DNA from: an uncultured Bacteroidota bacterium
GTDB lineage: Bacteria; Bacteroidota; Bacteroidia; 2-12-FULL-35-15
NCBI GenBank assembly: GCA_903926385.1
Contig: CAIYIS010000078.1
Span: 1-37,118 of the forward strand
Reading direction: 5' to 3'
Length of the DNA stretch: 37,118 bases
The position numbers and the translations under genes are program-made. Position 1 is the stretch's first letter. The number at the start of each line of letters is the position of its first letter. A model generated the notes under the pieces. That model worked only from the letters and a program-made list of their open reading frames with translations. It did not search any database and had not been told where the DNA came from. Shown here in pieces: positions 1 through 8,243 of this stretch.

Positions 1-131
1 GTTAATTTTGTAAGCTTTGCTTACATACCTCAATCCTCCTTTCCACTCCCAATTCTAAAATTCTACAAATTTCACCTCTAAAATTAAGTTTTTCCCAATC
101 GTCCTTTCTCATCCCAACCGTCACCTTCTGG

Positions 132-168
132 CCCCCCTCTCTTGTGGAGAGGGGTCGGGGGTGAGGTG
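132..168 (+). repeat. Palindromic C/G-rich element, copy 1
   Basis: Stem CCCCTCTC (134-141), loop TTGTG, stem GAGAGGGG (147-154), then a G-run and GAGGTG. The same arrangement recurs at 192-226, 14201-14239 and, inverted, 14076-14117. It behaves like a dispersed REP-type element; no transposase is nearby. Confidence 0.75.
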
Positions 169-191
169 CAACCCCCTACCGTCCCGTTTCT

Positions 192-226
192 CCCCCTCTC
201 TTGTGGAGAGGGGCAGGGGAGAGGTG
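192..226 (+). repeat. Palindromic C/G-rich element, copy 2
   Basis: Stem CCCCTCTC (193-200), loop TTGTG, stem GAGAGGGG (206-213), then CAGGGGAGAGGTG. Same orientation as copy 1 and only 24 bp from it, so the two form a small cluster. Confidence 0.75.
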
Positions 227-287
227 CTACCCCTTAACTTACTATAAATCTGCAATATCGCCTCACTACCCCCCCCATATCATATTC

Positions 288-594
288 CGTTCCCTCTCAT
301 CCCATATAGCGTAAACTCTCATACCACCCTCCGTGAGGGTCATCCCATATTCCGTAAAGTCTCATCCCATATTCCGTAAAGTCTCATACCATATTCCGTA
401 AAGTGTTATCCCAGGTGGCGTGGAGCGTCATCCCAGATGGCGTAAAGCGTCATCCCGGGTGGCGTAAAGTGTCATCCCAGATGGCGTAAAGTGTCATCCT
501 GGGAGGCGTGAAGTGTCATCCCACATGGCGTAAAGTGTTATCCCAGATTCCGTGTACTCTTCTACTGGATACCGTAAAATGGCATATCGAATAC
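288..594. repeat. Minisatellite A: about 14 copies of a 22-bp unit
   Basis: Contiguous units begin with CGT; the central copies read CGTAAAGTGTCATCCC followed by AGATGG. Nearly all are exactly 22 bp (one is 21), with substitutions concentrated in the last six bases (ATATTC on the left, AGATGG, GGGTGG or ACATGG in the middle) and decay at both ends. There are no spacers, so it is not a CRISPR array. The unit shares a TAAAGTG...CAGATGG layout with arrays B (12891-13137) and C (36862-36944). Confidence 0.9.
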
Positions 595-975
595 CGTAAT
601 ATCACAATTCTTACCCCAAAAAAGCTAATTTCCCCTCCCGTTTTCCCATTTTCCCATTTTCCCATTTCACCCTTTCCCCTTCCCCCAATCAACAACCACC
701 AATCAACAATCCCTCTCCCCCTATTCGTAAATTCGTATTTCGTAAAGCCCCCCCAATCACCTATCACCAATGCCAAATCCCCCTCCGTGTTACTCTGTGT
801 CACCACAAAAGAAAGCGATAATAATTACGCCCAAAAAATAATTAGATATTAGATTTAAGTATTGAGACATGAGATTTGAGATTGCTTCGATGAGATGGCA
901 ATGACAAAATGAAATCAACCTTTAAAAAGCGAGTAAGAACAAAAACATGGCATATATGCAATGTTTTCTCTCACT

Positions 976-1004
976 TTTGTATGAAAAAATCTTTACTAAA
1001 TTTG
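976..1004 (+). promoter_or_regulatory. Candidate Bacteroidota promoter (-33 TTTG, -7 TAAATTTG)
   Basis: TAAATTTG at 997-1004 matches the Bacteroidota -7 consensus TAnnTTTG, and TTTG at 976-979 lies 17 bp upstream, slightly shorter than the usual 19-21. Transcription would begin near 1010, which is the ATG preferred here for the first membrane protein, so the mRNA could be leaderless or nearly so. Inferred from pattern only. Confidence 0.4.
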
Positions 1005-1009
1005 CACAA

Positions 1010-2881
1010 ATGACAAGTAAAGCCCTTTTTCGTTTCTCTTCGCGCAGGCAGCTAATGCTGCTCCTTCTATTAGCTGTTGGGCTTAATCTGAACACGCTTT
1101 TTAACCAATATGCCGTAGACGATATTTATGTGATGACGCAAAACACAGTGGTTCAAAAAGGACTTTCGGGCATTCCGGAACTCCTTACCACCGATATGCT
1201 GCATGGCTACAGCGGCACAGGAGCGGCACTTAGTCAGGCTCGGTATCGGCCTCTGGCCTTAATTACTTTTGCGCTGGAGTATCAGTTTTTCGGTGCTCAT
1301 CCTTTGGTTTCTCATCTTATCAATGTATTACTTTTTGGGGTGCTCATCGCCCTTTTGTATATCTTATTAAGTAGGTATTTGTTTAAAGAAAACGATGAGG
1401 CGATAGAAGAAGATTTGCCAGGCGAGGCCGCACCAAGCCCGTGGACAAAGGCCGGAGGGGAGCTGGCCTTTATTACCTGTTTGCTGTTTGTGGTGCATCC
1501 TATACATGCCGAAGTGGTGGCCAATGTAAAAAGCAGAGACGAACTATTAACTTTTATTTTCCTGATAGCTTCGCTTATTTCGCTTATTAAATTCAGCGCA
1601 AACCGCACTCGCAAAGGGTTTATCTATTCGATGGTATTTTTCTTCTTTGCATTGCTTACCCGCGAAAGCGCCATTACTTTTATTGCTACTGTCCCACTGG
1701 TGTTTTATTTTTTCTTTCAACAAAAAATAAAACAATCGGTTTTGTACACCTTACCACTTGTGTTTATAACGGTTTGTTATCTGGTTATTCGTTATCTGGT
1801 GGTGCGTAATGTGCATTCGGCACAAGTGCCGGACATACTCAACTCTCCTTACCTCTTTGCTTCGGGCACTCAGGCATTCGCTACCAAAACATTTGTATTG
1901 TTTAAAAACATCCAATTGCTTGCGTTTCCTCATCCTCTGTCGTGGGACTATGGCATCAATCAAATTCCTTACATCGATTTTAATTCCCTGTCTTTTCTTT
2001 ACTCCTTGGTTATTCTTGTTGCTTTGCTTGTATGGGCGCTCTTTGCGGCCCGCAAAAAATCTCTGCTATCGTTTTCTATTCTTTATTTTTTCGTCACCAT
2101 TTCGCTAGCCACCAATTTTATTACCGACATAGGCACTCCTCTTTCGGAGCGATTGTTGTTTCAACCTTCGCTGGCTTTCTGTTTGGTGATGGCAGGGCTT
2201 TTTGTATTCCTCAACAAAAAAGCTAATCTGGTTTCTAATTTGGTTTTACTGCTGCTTTTGGCTGCACTCTCTTTCAAAACTATTATTCGAAATTCAAATT
2301 GGAAAAATGATGAAACACTTTACACTACCGATGTGGTTACATCTCCCCAAAGTTTGAAAACAAATATTAGCCTAACTAAACTTTACATTACAAAGGCCGA
2401 GAATCAGGCGGCCTCTCCAACCAAAAACACACTTTATAAACAGGCGGTGTATTATGCTCAAAATGCCGAAAACATTTTGAATTCATTTCCTCATCCTCCG
2501 CTGTCTGACCAGCCCTTTCAATACAACGACCTGCTTACGGCTCACATTGCCTTGTTGTCCACTTATCCTTCGGTAGCACTTTGGCTGAGCGATAATAATT
2601 ATAATCCGGCATCGCCCCAAACCAAACAATTGATGGATTTAATGAGTAATTCCATTTATGCACAAGGCAACGCTTATTATGAAAAAGACAACACCGATGC
2701 AGCCATTCAGTGCTATCTCAAGTCGGTTGAATTGAACAATCGTCACACCGAAGCATGGTATAATCTGGGAGGTAATTATTATCTGAAAGGCGATACCATC
2801 AACGCAAACAAGGCATGGGAAGAAGTGAAAAGAATAGCTCCCGACCATAAAATAGACAAGAAGGAATTTGTAAGTAATTAA
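1010..2881 (+). CDS. TMTC-like GT-C membrane glycosyltransferase with C-terminal TPRs, paralog 1
   Basis: Probable polytopic inner-membrane glycosyltransferase with the catalytic face in the periplasm. From the 1010 start it has 623 aa; TM1 (about residues 15-25) is followed by NTLFNQYAVDD, with the Asp pair (37-38) that GT-C enzymes use in the first external loop. Family signatures follow: RYRPLALITFALEY, VHPIHAEVVANVKSRDEL, LTRESAITF, SERLLFQPSLAFC, RNSNWKNDETLY. They parallel the TMTC (GT105) motifs HPIHTE and AERVLYLPS. Two or more TPRs close the protein (AWYNLGGNYY). It differs from its four neighbours by an acidic/proline loop of about 26 residues near 126-152. The frame opens at 947, but 1010 gives the N-terminus length of the paralogs and lies just after a candidate promoter. 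Acceptor and sugar are unknown. Confidence 0.8.
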   Translation: MTSKALFRFSSRRQLMLLLLLAVGLNLNTLFNQYAVDDIYVMTQNTVVQKGLSGIPELLTTDMLHGYSGTGAALSQARYRPLALITFALEYQFFGAHPLVSHLINVLLFGVLIALLYILLSRYLFKENDEAIEEDLPGEAAPSPWTKAGGELAFITCLLFVVHPIHAEVVANVKSRDELLTFIFLIASLISLIKFSANRTRKGFIYSMVFFFFALLTRESAITFIATVPLVFYFFFQQKIKQSVLYTLPLVFITVCYLVIRYLVVRNVHSAQVPDILNSPYLFASGTQAFATKTFVLFKNIQLLAFPHPLSWDYGINQIPYIDFNSLSFLYSLVILVALLVWALFAARKKSLLSFSILYFFVTISLATNFITDIGTPLSERLLFQPSLAFCLVMAGLFVFLNKKANLVSNLVLLLLLAALSFKTIIRNSNWKNDETLYTTDVVTSPQSLKTNISLTKLYITKAENQAASPTKNTLYKQAVYYAQNAENILNSFPHPPLSDQPFQYNDLLTAHIALLSTYPSVALWLSDNNYNPASPQTKQLMDLMSNSIYAQGNAYYEKDNTDAAIQCYLKSVELNNRHTEAWYNLGGNYYLKGDTINANKAWEEVKRIAPDHKIDKKEFVSN

Positions 2882-2915
2882 ATGATGAAGGTAAGTTTCT
2901 ATTATTTTTAATTGA

Positions 2916-4703
2916 ATGACAACAAAAAAAACATTTTCATTTTCGCCCTTTCAACAGCTGATGATAATTATTCTGCTTGCTGTAGGATTAAATGTAAATA
3001 CGCTTTTTAATGATTACACGCTTGACGATGGGTTAATAATGACTGCCAACACCCTTGTGGAGCAAGGCATCAAAGCCATTCCGGAAATCCTAACCACCGA
3101 TTTATTTCACGGATTTAAAGACACACCTTCTGCACTTTCGGAAGCACGTTATCGCCCATTCACACTCGTTGTAAACGCAATCGAACATCAGTTTTTCGGT
3201 GCGAATCCATTCGTTTCTCACTTGATTAATATTTTACTTTTTGCACTCATCTGCGCACTTCTGTTCAAGTTACTGCATAATTATATTTTTAAACAACAGC
3301 ATTATTTATTTGCATTTATCACTTGTCTGCTATTTGCTGTTCATCCCATCCACACAGAAGTTATTGCTAATGTAAAAAGCAGAGACGAACTGATTACGTT
3401 TTTACTTATAATCGTCACGTTGCTATACGCCATTAAATATAATCTTCGCCCTAAATTGCACTATGCCATCGTTGGGTTGATTTGTTTCTTTCTGGCCATT
3501 CTTACCCGCGAAAGTGCGATTACATTTATTGCAATTGTTCCCCTTGTTCTTTATTTCTTCTTTGATAAAACAATCAAACAATCTATTCTCTATGCTTTGC
3601 CTTTAGCCTTGGTAACGATTGTTTACTTATACATTCGTCATACCATTATTGGAGGAATTCACTCCACCACTCAACTGGATGTGCTCAACTCTCCTTACCT
3701 TTATGCCACAGCCAGTGAAGCTTTTTCAACTAAGGTTTATATTCTTTTGAAGTATGTTGTGTTGTTGTTTGTTCCCCATCCTCTTTCTTTCGATTACGGG
3801 TATAATCAGATTCCATACATCACTCCTGTTTCGGTTCAGTTTATTTTGGCAGTTATTGTTTGGCTCGGACTTATTGCCTTTGCAATAATAACATTCAAAC
3901 GCAAATCATTGTTTTCATTTTGCATTTTATACTTCATCATTACTATTTCTCTGGTAAGTAATTTTCTAGTAGATGTGGGCACACCTCTCTCCGAACGTTT
4001 CTTGTTTCAACCATCACTTGCTTTCTGCTTGGCACTGGCTGCTCTCTATATTCAATTCCGAAACCGTTTTGCTATGTATGCAAATGTTATTCTCGGCATT
4101 GTTGTAATTCTCTTTTCTGTAAAAACCATCCATAGAAATTCTGTCTGGAAAAATAACGTCACCCTCGACCTTACGGATGTGGTTTCTTCTCCAAATAGTT
4201 TTCGTGCCAATTTGTATGCACTCGAAATATGTATTCTGAAAGGAAATGAAAATACCAACCCGGAAGAGAAAAAAGCAAATCTTAAACTGGCCGTGAAATA
4301 CGGAGAACAGAGCAACCGTATTTTCTCTGAAAGCCCGAGGGCACATTCCGATTTGCTTATTGCTTATCATAACTTGTTTGAATGTTACTCCTCCACTGAT
4401 TTGTTTTTAAAAGAAAATAATTTAGACCCTACCAATACGGATGCAATTAATTTTATGAAGACGCTGAGCGAAGATTTTTACAAACAAGGAAATGGTTTTG
4501 CCGAACAGAACAACGCTGCTGGTGCCGTTCAAGCCTATTTAAAATGTCTTCAGTTAAACAATAAACATGTGGAAGCATGGTATAATCTGGGAGGTAATTA
4601 TTACTTACTGAAAGATTCGGTGAAAGCTTCGAATGCATGGGATAGTGTAAAGAAGCTTTCTCCGGAACACTTATTTAATAAAGATGATTTTTATGCAAAT
4701 TAA
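2916..4703 (+). CDS. TMTC-like GT-C membrane glycosyltransferase with C-terminal TPRs, paralog 2
   Basis: 595 aa. Same architecture as its neighbours: a short cytoplasmic N-terminus, about ten or more membrane segments, and a soluble TPR tail from about residue 430. Visible motifs are DYTLDD (Asp pair 37-38), HPIHTE (143-148), NVKSRDEL (152-159), LTRESAITF (about 196-204), SERFLFQPSLAFC (about 359-371), and AWYNLGGNYY near the C-terminus. It starts 34 bp after paralog 1 stops, so co-transcription is likely. About 30 nt around AWYNLGGNYY is identical to paralog 1 (near 2751 and 4571), suggesting recent duplication or gene conversion. Known of the family: eukaryotic TMTCs O-mannosylate cadherins. 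That this bacterial protein glycosylates proteins is inference. Confidence 0.8.
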   Translation: MTTKKTFSFSPFQQLMIIILLAVGLNVNTLFNDYTLDDGLIMTANTLVEQGIKAIPEILTTDLFHGFKDTPSALSEARYRPFTLVVNAIEHQFFGANPFVSHLINILLFALICALLFKLLHNYIFKQQHYLFAFITCLLFAVHPIHTEVIANVKSRDELITFLLIIVTLLYAIKYNLRPKLHYAIVGLICFFLAILTRESAITFIAIVPLVLYFFFDKTIKQSILYALPLALVTIVYLYIRHTIIGGIHSTTQLDVLNSPYLYATASEAFSTKVYILLKYVVLLFVPHPLSFDYGYNQIPYITPVSVQFILAVIVWLGLIAFAIITFKRKSLFSFCILYFIITISLVSNFLVDVGTPLSERFLFQPSLAFCLALAALYIQFRNRFAMYANVILGIVVILFSVKTIHRNSVWKNNVTLDLTDVVSSPNSFRANLYALEICILKGNENTNPEEKKANLKLAVKYGEQSNRIFSESPRAHSDLLIAYHNLFECYSSTDLFLKENNLDPTNTDAINFMKTLSEDFYKQGNGFAEQNNAAGAVQAYLKCLQLNNKHVEAWYNLGGNYYLLKDSVKASNAWDSVKKLSPEHLFNKDDFYAN

Positions 4704-6477
4704 AAACATCATCCTTACTTCTTCAAAGCAGCTCATCCTGCTGCTACTGCTTGCAGTTGGTCTTAACATCAACACCGTTTTTAATCAATACGCAGTGGAT
4801 GATGCAGTGGTGTTAACCGAAAACAGACTGGTGGAACAAGGCATAAAAGGCATTCCCGAAATCATTGCTCACGATATTTATTACGGAACCAAACAAACCA
4901 TTGACAAAGGTTTATCCGGAGGGCGCTACCGTCCTTTCGCCATGGTTGTGTTTGCACTAGAATATCAGTTCTTTGGTGCCAACCCCGTGGTATCTCACCT
5001 TATTAATATTTTACTTTTTGCATTTCTGATTGGGTTGCTGTATCATTTTCTTCATAAGTATATTTTCAAAAATCAAAATACGTTAGCGGCATTTATCACT
5101 TGTCTCTTGTTCGTTGTTCACCCCATCCACACCGAAGTTATTGCCAATGTTAAGAGTAGAGATGAATTGATTGCCTTTATCCTTTTAATTACATCCGTTT
5201 TATCCTACCTTCGCTACATCGAAAAGAAACAAGTACTTTTTCTTCTTGCCTCTTTATTGAGTTTCTTCATAGCGCTGCTCACTCGCGAAAGCGCAATCAC
5301 ATTTCTTGTGGTCATTCCTCTTTTATTGTATTACTTCTTTAATCAAACCTTGAAACAATCTATGTTTCGTGCTTTGCCATTTACAATCGTTCTGGCGGGT
5401 TATCTCGCACTTCGTTTTTCAATCATTGGTTTTAAAACACCGACTGTGAATTACATTATGGATGCTCCCTTTTTGTTTGCTACAGGGGCTCAGGCATTCG
5501 CCACAAAAATATTTATCCTCACCAAATATATCTGGTTACTTATTTTTCCTCACCCCTTGTCATCCGATTATTCCTACAATCAAATTCCGTACATCAATCT
5601 TTTTTCTTTTCAGTTTATTCTTTCTGCCCTTAGTTTATTTGTACTTGTTGGTTTTGCATTTATTAATTTCAAAAGAAAATCGCTTAGCTCATTTTGCATT
5701 CTGTATTTCTTTGTAACCATTTCCATCGTGGCTAATTTTGTTGTAGAAATAGGAGCTCCAATGGGCGAACGTTTTTTATTTCAACCTTCCCTCGCCTTTT
5801 GTATGATTGTAGCAACGGGCTATGTGCAGATAGTGCCCCGTTTTCGAATGCTGACAAATATTGTTTTTATTACCATTATTCTATTGTTTTCGATAAAAAC
5901 AATAGCAAGAAACAGAGATTGGAAAAACAACGAAACACTTTACCTAGCCGATGTTGTTTCAGCTCCCAATAGTGTACGCACTAATCAATATGCTTTGGAA
6001 ATATGTATACTGAAAGCGAATGCAGAAACAAATGCAGAATTAAAAAACCAATATTTTAATAAGGCAATTGATTACGGGACAAAAGCACATGAACTTTATC
6101 CTGACAACCCTATTACCTCAATGGAATTAGGATCTGCCTATTTTGGCTTAACAGATTACTTCAAAGCTTCCGACTTGTGGATTCAGGCATACCAGCTTAT
6201 TCCAGATGATCCGCAGGCAAAGTATTATGTGGAACTGCTAAGCACCATCTTGTATAAAAAAGGAAATGCATTTCATGAGCATCATAATTTTAAGGATGCC
6301 ATTAAATGTTACAAAAGAGCTACCGAACTTAACTTTAACAATACCGAAGCCTGGTATAATCTGGGTGGAAATTATTTTTTGATAAATGATTCGAAAAACG
6401 CTATGCAGGCTTGGCAAAATGTCTTAAAATTGCAACCTTATCACAAGTTTGATAAAGATGAATTTACTAAAGAATAA
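4684..6477 (+). CDS. TMTC-like GT-C membrane glycosyltransferase with C-terminal TPRs, paralog 3
   Basis: 597 aa. The first ATG lies inside the last codons of paralog 2 (20-nt overlap, other frame), which suggests translational coupling; an in-frame ATG at 4693 is an alternative. The Asp pair of NQYAVDD is at 39-40. GGRYRPFAMVVFALEYQFFG, HPIHTEVIANVKSRDEL, LTRESAITF, FPHPLSSDYSYNQIPY and GERFLFQPSLAFC are all present. The C-terminal third contains TPR-type helices (ELYPDNPITSMELGSAYFGL, AIKCYKRATELN, AWYNLGGNYF). No catalytic-looking motif is lost, so it is probably an active paralog. It could be specialised by acceptor, judging by the divergence of the TPR region relative to the membrane domain. 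Confidence 0.8.
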   Translation: MIFMQIKNIILTSSKQLILLLLLAVGLNINTVFNQYAVDDAVVLTENRLVEQGIKGIPEIIAHDIYYGTKQTIDKGLSGGRYRPFAMVVFALEYQFFGANPVVSHLINILLFAFLIGLLYHFLHKYIFKNQNTLAAFITCLLFVVHPIHTEVIANVKSRDELIAFILLITSVLSYLRYIEKKQVLFLLASLLSFFIALLTRESAITFLVVIPLLLYYFFNQTLKQSMFRALPFTIVLAGYLALRFSIIGFKTPTVNYIMDAPFLFATGAQAFATKIFILTKYIWLLIFPHPLSSDYSYNQIPYINLFSFQFILSALSLFVLVGFAFINFKRKSLSSFCILYFFVTISIVANFVVEIGAPMGERFLFQPSLAFCMIVATGYVQIVPRFRMLTNIVFITIILLFSIKTIARNRDWKNNETLYLADVVSAPNSVRTNQYALEICILKANAETNAELKNQYFNKAIDYGTKAHELYPDNPITSMELGSAYFGLTDYFKASDLWIQAYQLIPDDPQAKYYVELLSTILYKKGNAFHEHHNFKDAIKCYKRATELNFNNTEAWYNLGGNYFLINDSKNAMQAWQNVLKLQPYHKFDKDEFTKE

Positions 6478-8239
6478 CAAACAACTTTTCATTCTCCTTT
6501 TACTGGTGCTTGGTTTAAACGCCAACACCCTGTGGAATCAGTACGCTGTAGATGATGAAATAGTGATGTTGGGAAACACCTACGTTCAAAAAGGCATTCT
6601 TGGCATTCCCGATATTCTTTCTCACGATTTCTTTTCTGGTGTAAAGGGCATCGATCAGATTGGTTTGTCGGGAGGGCGTTACCGACCTTTTGCTCTTGTT
6701 GTATTTGCATTCGAATATCAATTATTCGGAGCCAATCCTTTTGTTTCGCACCTCATTAATATTTTACTTTTCGCCTTACTTATTACCTTGCTGTTTCACG
6801 TTCTTAAAAATTACATTTTTAAAGAACAACATTATTTGTTTGCCTTCATCACTTGCCTGCTCTTTGTGGTTCATCCCATACATACAGAAGTGGTGGCCAA
6901 TGTGAAAAGCCGAGACGAACTTCTTTCGTTTATTCTTATTCTTGTCTCCCTCCTTGCTGTGATTCGAAACATCGAAAAACGTTCGATTGCGTTTCTAATC
7001 TCTGGTTTAGTTTGCTTTTTTCTTGCCTTACTCACACGCGAAACAGCAGTAACCTTCATTGTTATTCTTCCAATGTTGCTGTTTTATTTTCTGAAGCAGA
7101 ATATAAAAAAGTCGATTTTATACACACTGCCATTGGTCGCTGTATTTATTGTTTATCTATTCATTCGTTTTTCGGTTATTGGGTTTAAAACATACAGCAT
7201 CGAAACCGATGTTCTGAACGACCCATATTTATTCGCCACCGCATCTCAGGCATTTGCTACTAAAATATTTGTGCTGCTTAAATACCTCATTCTTCTTTTT
7301 ATTCCTCATCCTCTTTCGTCTGATTATTCGTTTAATCAAATTCCTTATGTCAATGTTTCTTCTATCCAGTTCATGCTTTCAGTTATAGTATTAACAGCTC
7401 TTTTGATAATAGCCGCAATTCAATTTAAAAAGAAAACCATCCTATCGTTTTCTGTTTTCTATTTCCTAATTACCATTTTTCTGGTTGCAAACTTTGTGGT
7501 TAATATTGGGGCACCTCTTGCCGAACGCTTGTTGTTTCAACCTTCTCTGGCTTTCTGTTTGGTTATGGCTTCGGGTTATATTCTGCTTCAATTTCGGTTA
7601 CGCTGGCTTGCGAACAGTCTGCTGGTAACACTTCTGATTTTGTTCTCAGTTAAAACCATAGTCAGAAACAGTGAGTGGAAAAACAACGAAACACTTTATC
7701 TGGCCGATGTTATTTCTGCTCCCAACAGTGTACGCACTAATTTATATGCCGGCAAGCAATACATCAACAAAGCGCAACATGAAAATGACATTCAATTGAA
7801 GAATCAATATCTTGATAATGCTATTCAATGTGATAAAAAGCTTCTGGAAATATATCCTCACTATCAGGATGTGGATGTATATGAAGATTTGGGTTTGGCT
7901 TATTATTGCAAACTCGATTATTTCACTGCCGGAGATTACTGGGCTCAGGCTTTTCGAACCGACCCGAATATGCAAGGCTCTATAGAAACGGTGAGCAATC
8001 TGCTTTTTGATGAAGGCAACAAACAATACAATGCAGGAAATATTAACGAAGCCATTCGACAATATAAAAAAGCTGCAGAGGTAAATATGAACAATGCGGA
8101 GGCTTGGTATAGATTAGGCGGAAATTATTTTCTTGTAAATGATACTAAGAATGCATTTGAAGCATGGCAAATGGTGGCGAGAATTAATCCTCAGCACCCT
8201 TTCAACAAAGATGAATTCAAAAAAATAACTACACCGTAA
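6458..8239 (+). CDS. TMTC-like GT-C membrane glycosyltransferase with C-terminal TPRs, paralog 4
   Basis: 593 aa from the ATG at 6458; a TTG at 6449 in the same frame is less likely because the ATG matches the position of paralog 3's start. It overlaps paralog 3 by 20 nt. The N-terminus is very short (MNLLKNNKQ) before TM1. The Asp pair of NQYAVDD is at 32-33; GGRYRPFALVVFAFEYQLFG, HPIHTEVVANVKSRDEL, LTRETAVTF (Ser replaced by Thr), FIPHPLSSDYSFNQIPY and AERLLFQPSLAFC follow. TPR helices fill the tail (AIRQYKKAAEVN, AWYRLGGNYF). Same predicted role as the other copies: lipid-linked sugar transfer to a periplasmic acceptor. Confidence 0.8.
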   Translation: MNLLKNNKQLFILLLLVLGLNANTLWNQYAVDDEIVMLGNTYVQKGILGIPDILSHDFFSGVKGIDQIGLSGGRYRPFALVVFAFEYQLFGANPFVSHLINILLFALLITLLFHVLKNYIFKEQHYLFAFITCLLFVVHPIHTEVVANVKSRDELLSFILILVSLLAVIRNIEKRSIAFLISGLVCFFLALLTRETAVTFIVILPMLLFYFLKQNIKKSILYTLPLVAVFIVYLFIRFSVIGFKTYSIETDVLNDPYLFATASQAFATKIFVLLKYLILLFIPHPLSSDYSFNQIPYVNVSSIQFMLSVIVLTALLIIAAIQFKKKTILSFSVFYFLITIFLVANFVVNIGAPLAERLLFQPSLAFCLVMASGYILLQFRLRWLANSLLVTLLILFSVKTIVRNSEWKNNETLYLADVISAPNSVRTNLYAGKQYINKAQHENDIQLKNQYLDNAIQCDKKLLEIYPHYQDVDVYEDLGLAYYCKLDYFTAGDYWAQAFRTDPNMQGSIETVSNLLFDEGNKQYNAGNINEAIRQYKKAAEVNMNNAEAWYRLGGNYFLVNDTKNAFEAWQMVARINPQHPFNKDEFKKITTP

Positions 8240-8243
8240 AATC

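Larger units (their letters stand above)
1..1009. other. Intergenic region rich in short repeats, no gene supported
   Basis: No open frame here looks like a protein: the two frames at about 508-852 run through minisatellite and low-complexity C/T-rich DNA. The stretch holds two palindromic elements (132-168, 192-226), a 22-bp tandem array (288-594), an 8-bp CCCATTTT repeat (645-668), and an ATTCGTAAATTCGT-type motif (723-746) that recurs at 12041-12074. Around 841-880 are TTAGAT/GAGATTTGAG-like short direct repeats of the kind often scattered between Bacteroidota genes. A candidate promoter for the membrane-protein array lies at its right end. Confidence 0.7.

Noticed and set aside
288-594. 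CRISPR-like regular repeats
   Set aside because: The units abut with no spacers and there are no cas genes; the same holds for arrays at 12891 and 36862.
508-852. 114-aa frame (and a 96-aa frame opposite)
   Set aside because: Runs through minisatellite A's end and C/T-rich low-complexity DNA; Pro/Ser-rich translation with no protein character.
6449-6457. TTG start for paralog 4
   Set aside because: The ATG at 6458 sits at the homologous position to paralog 3's start and needs no rare start codon.
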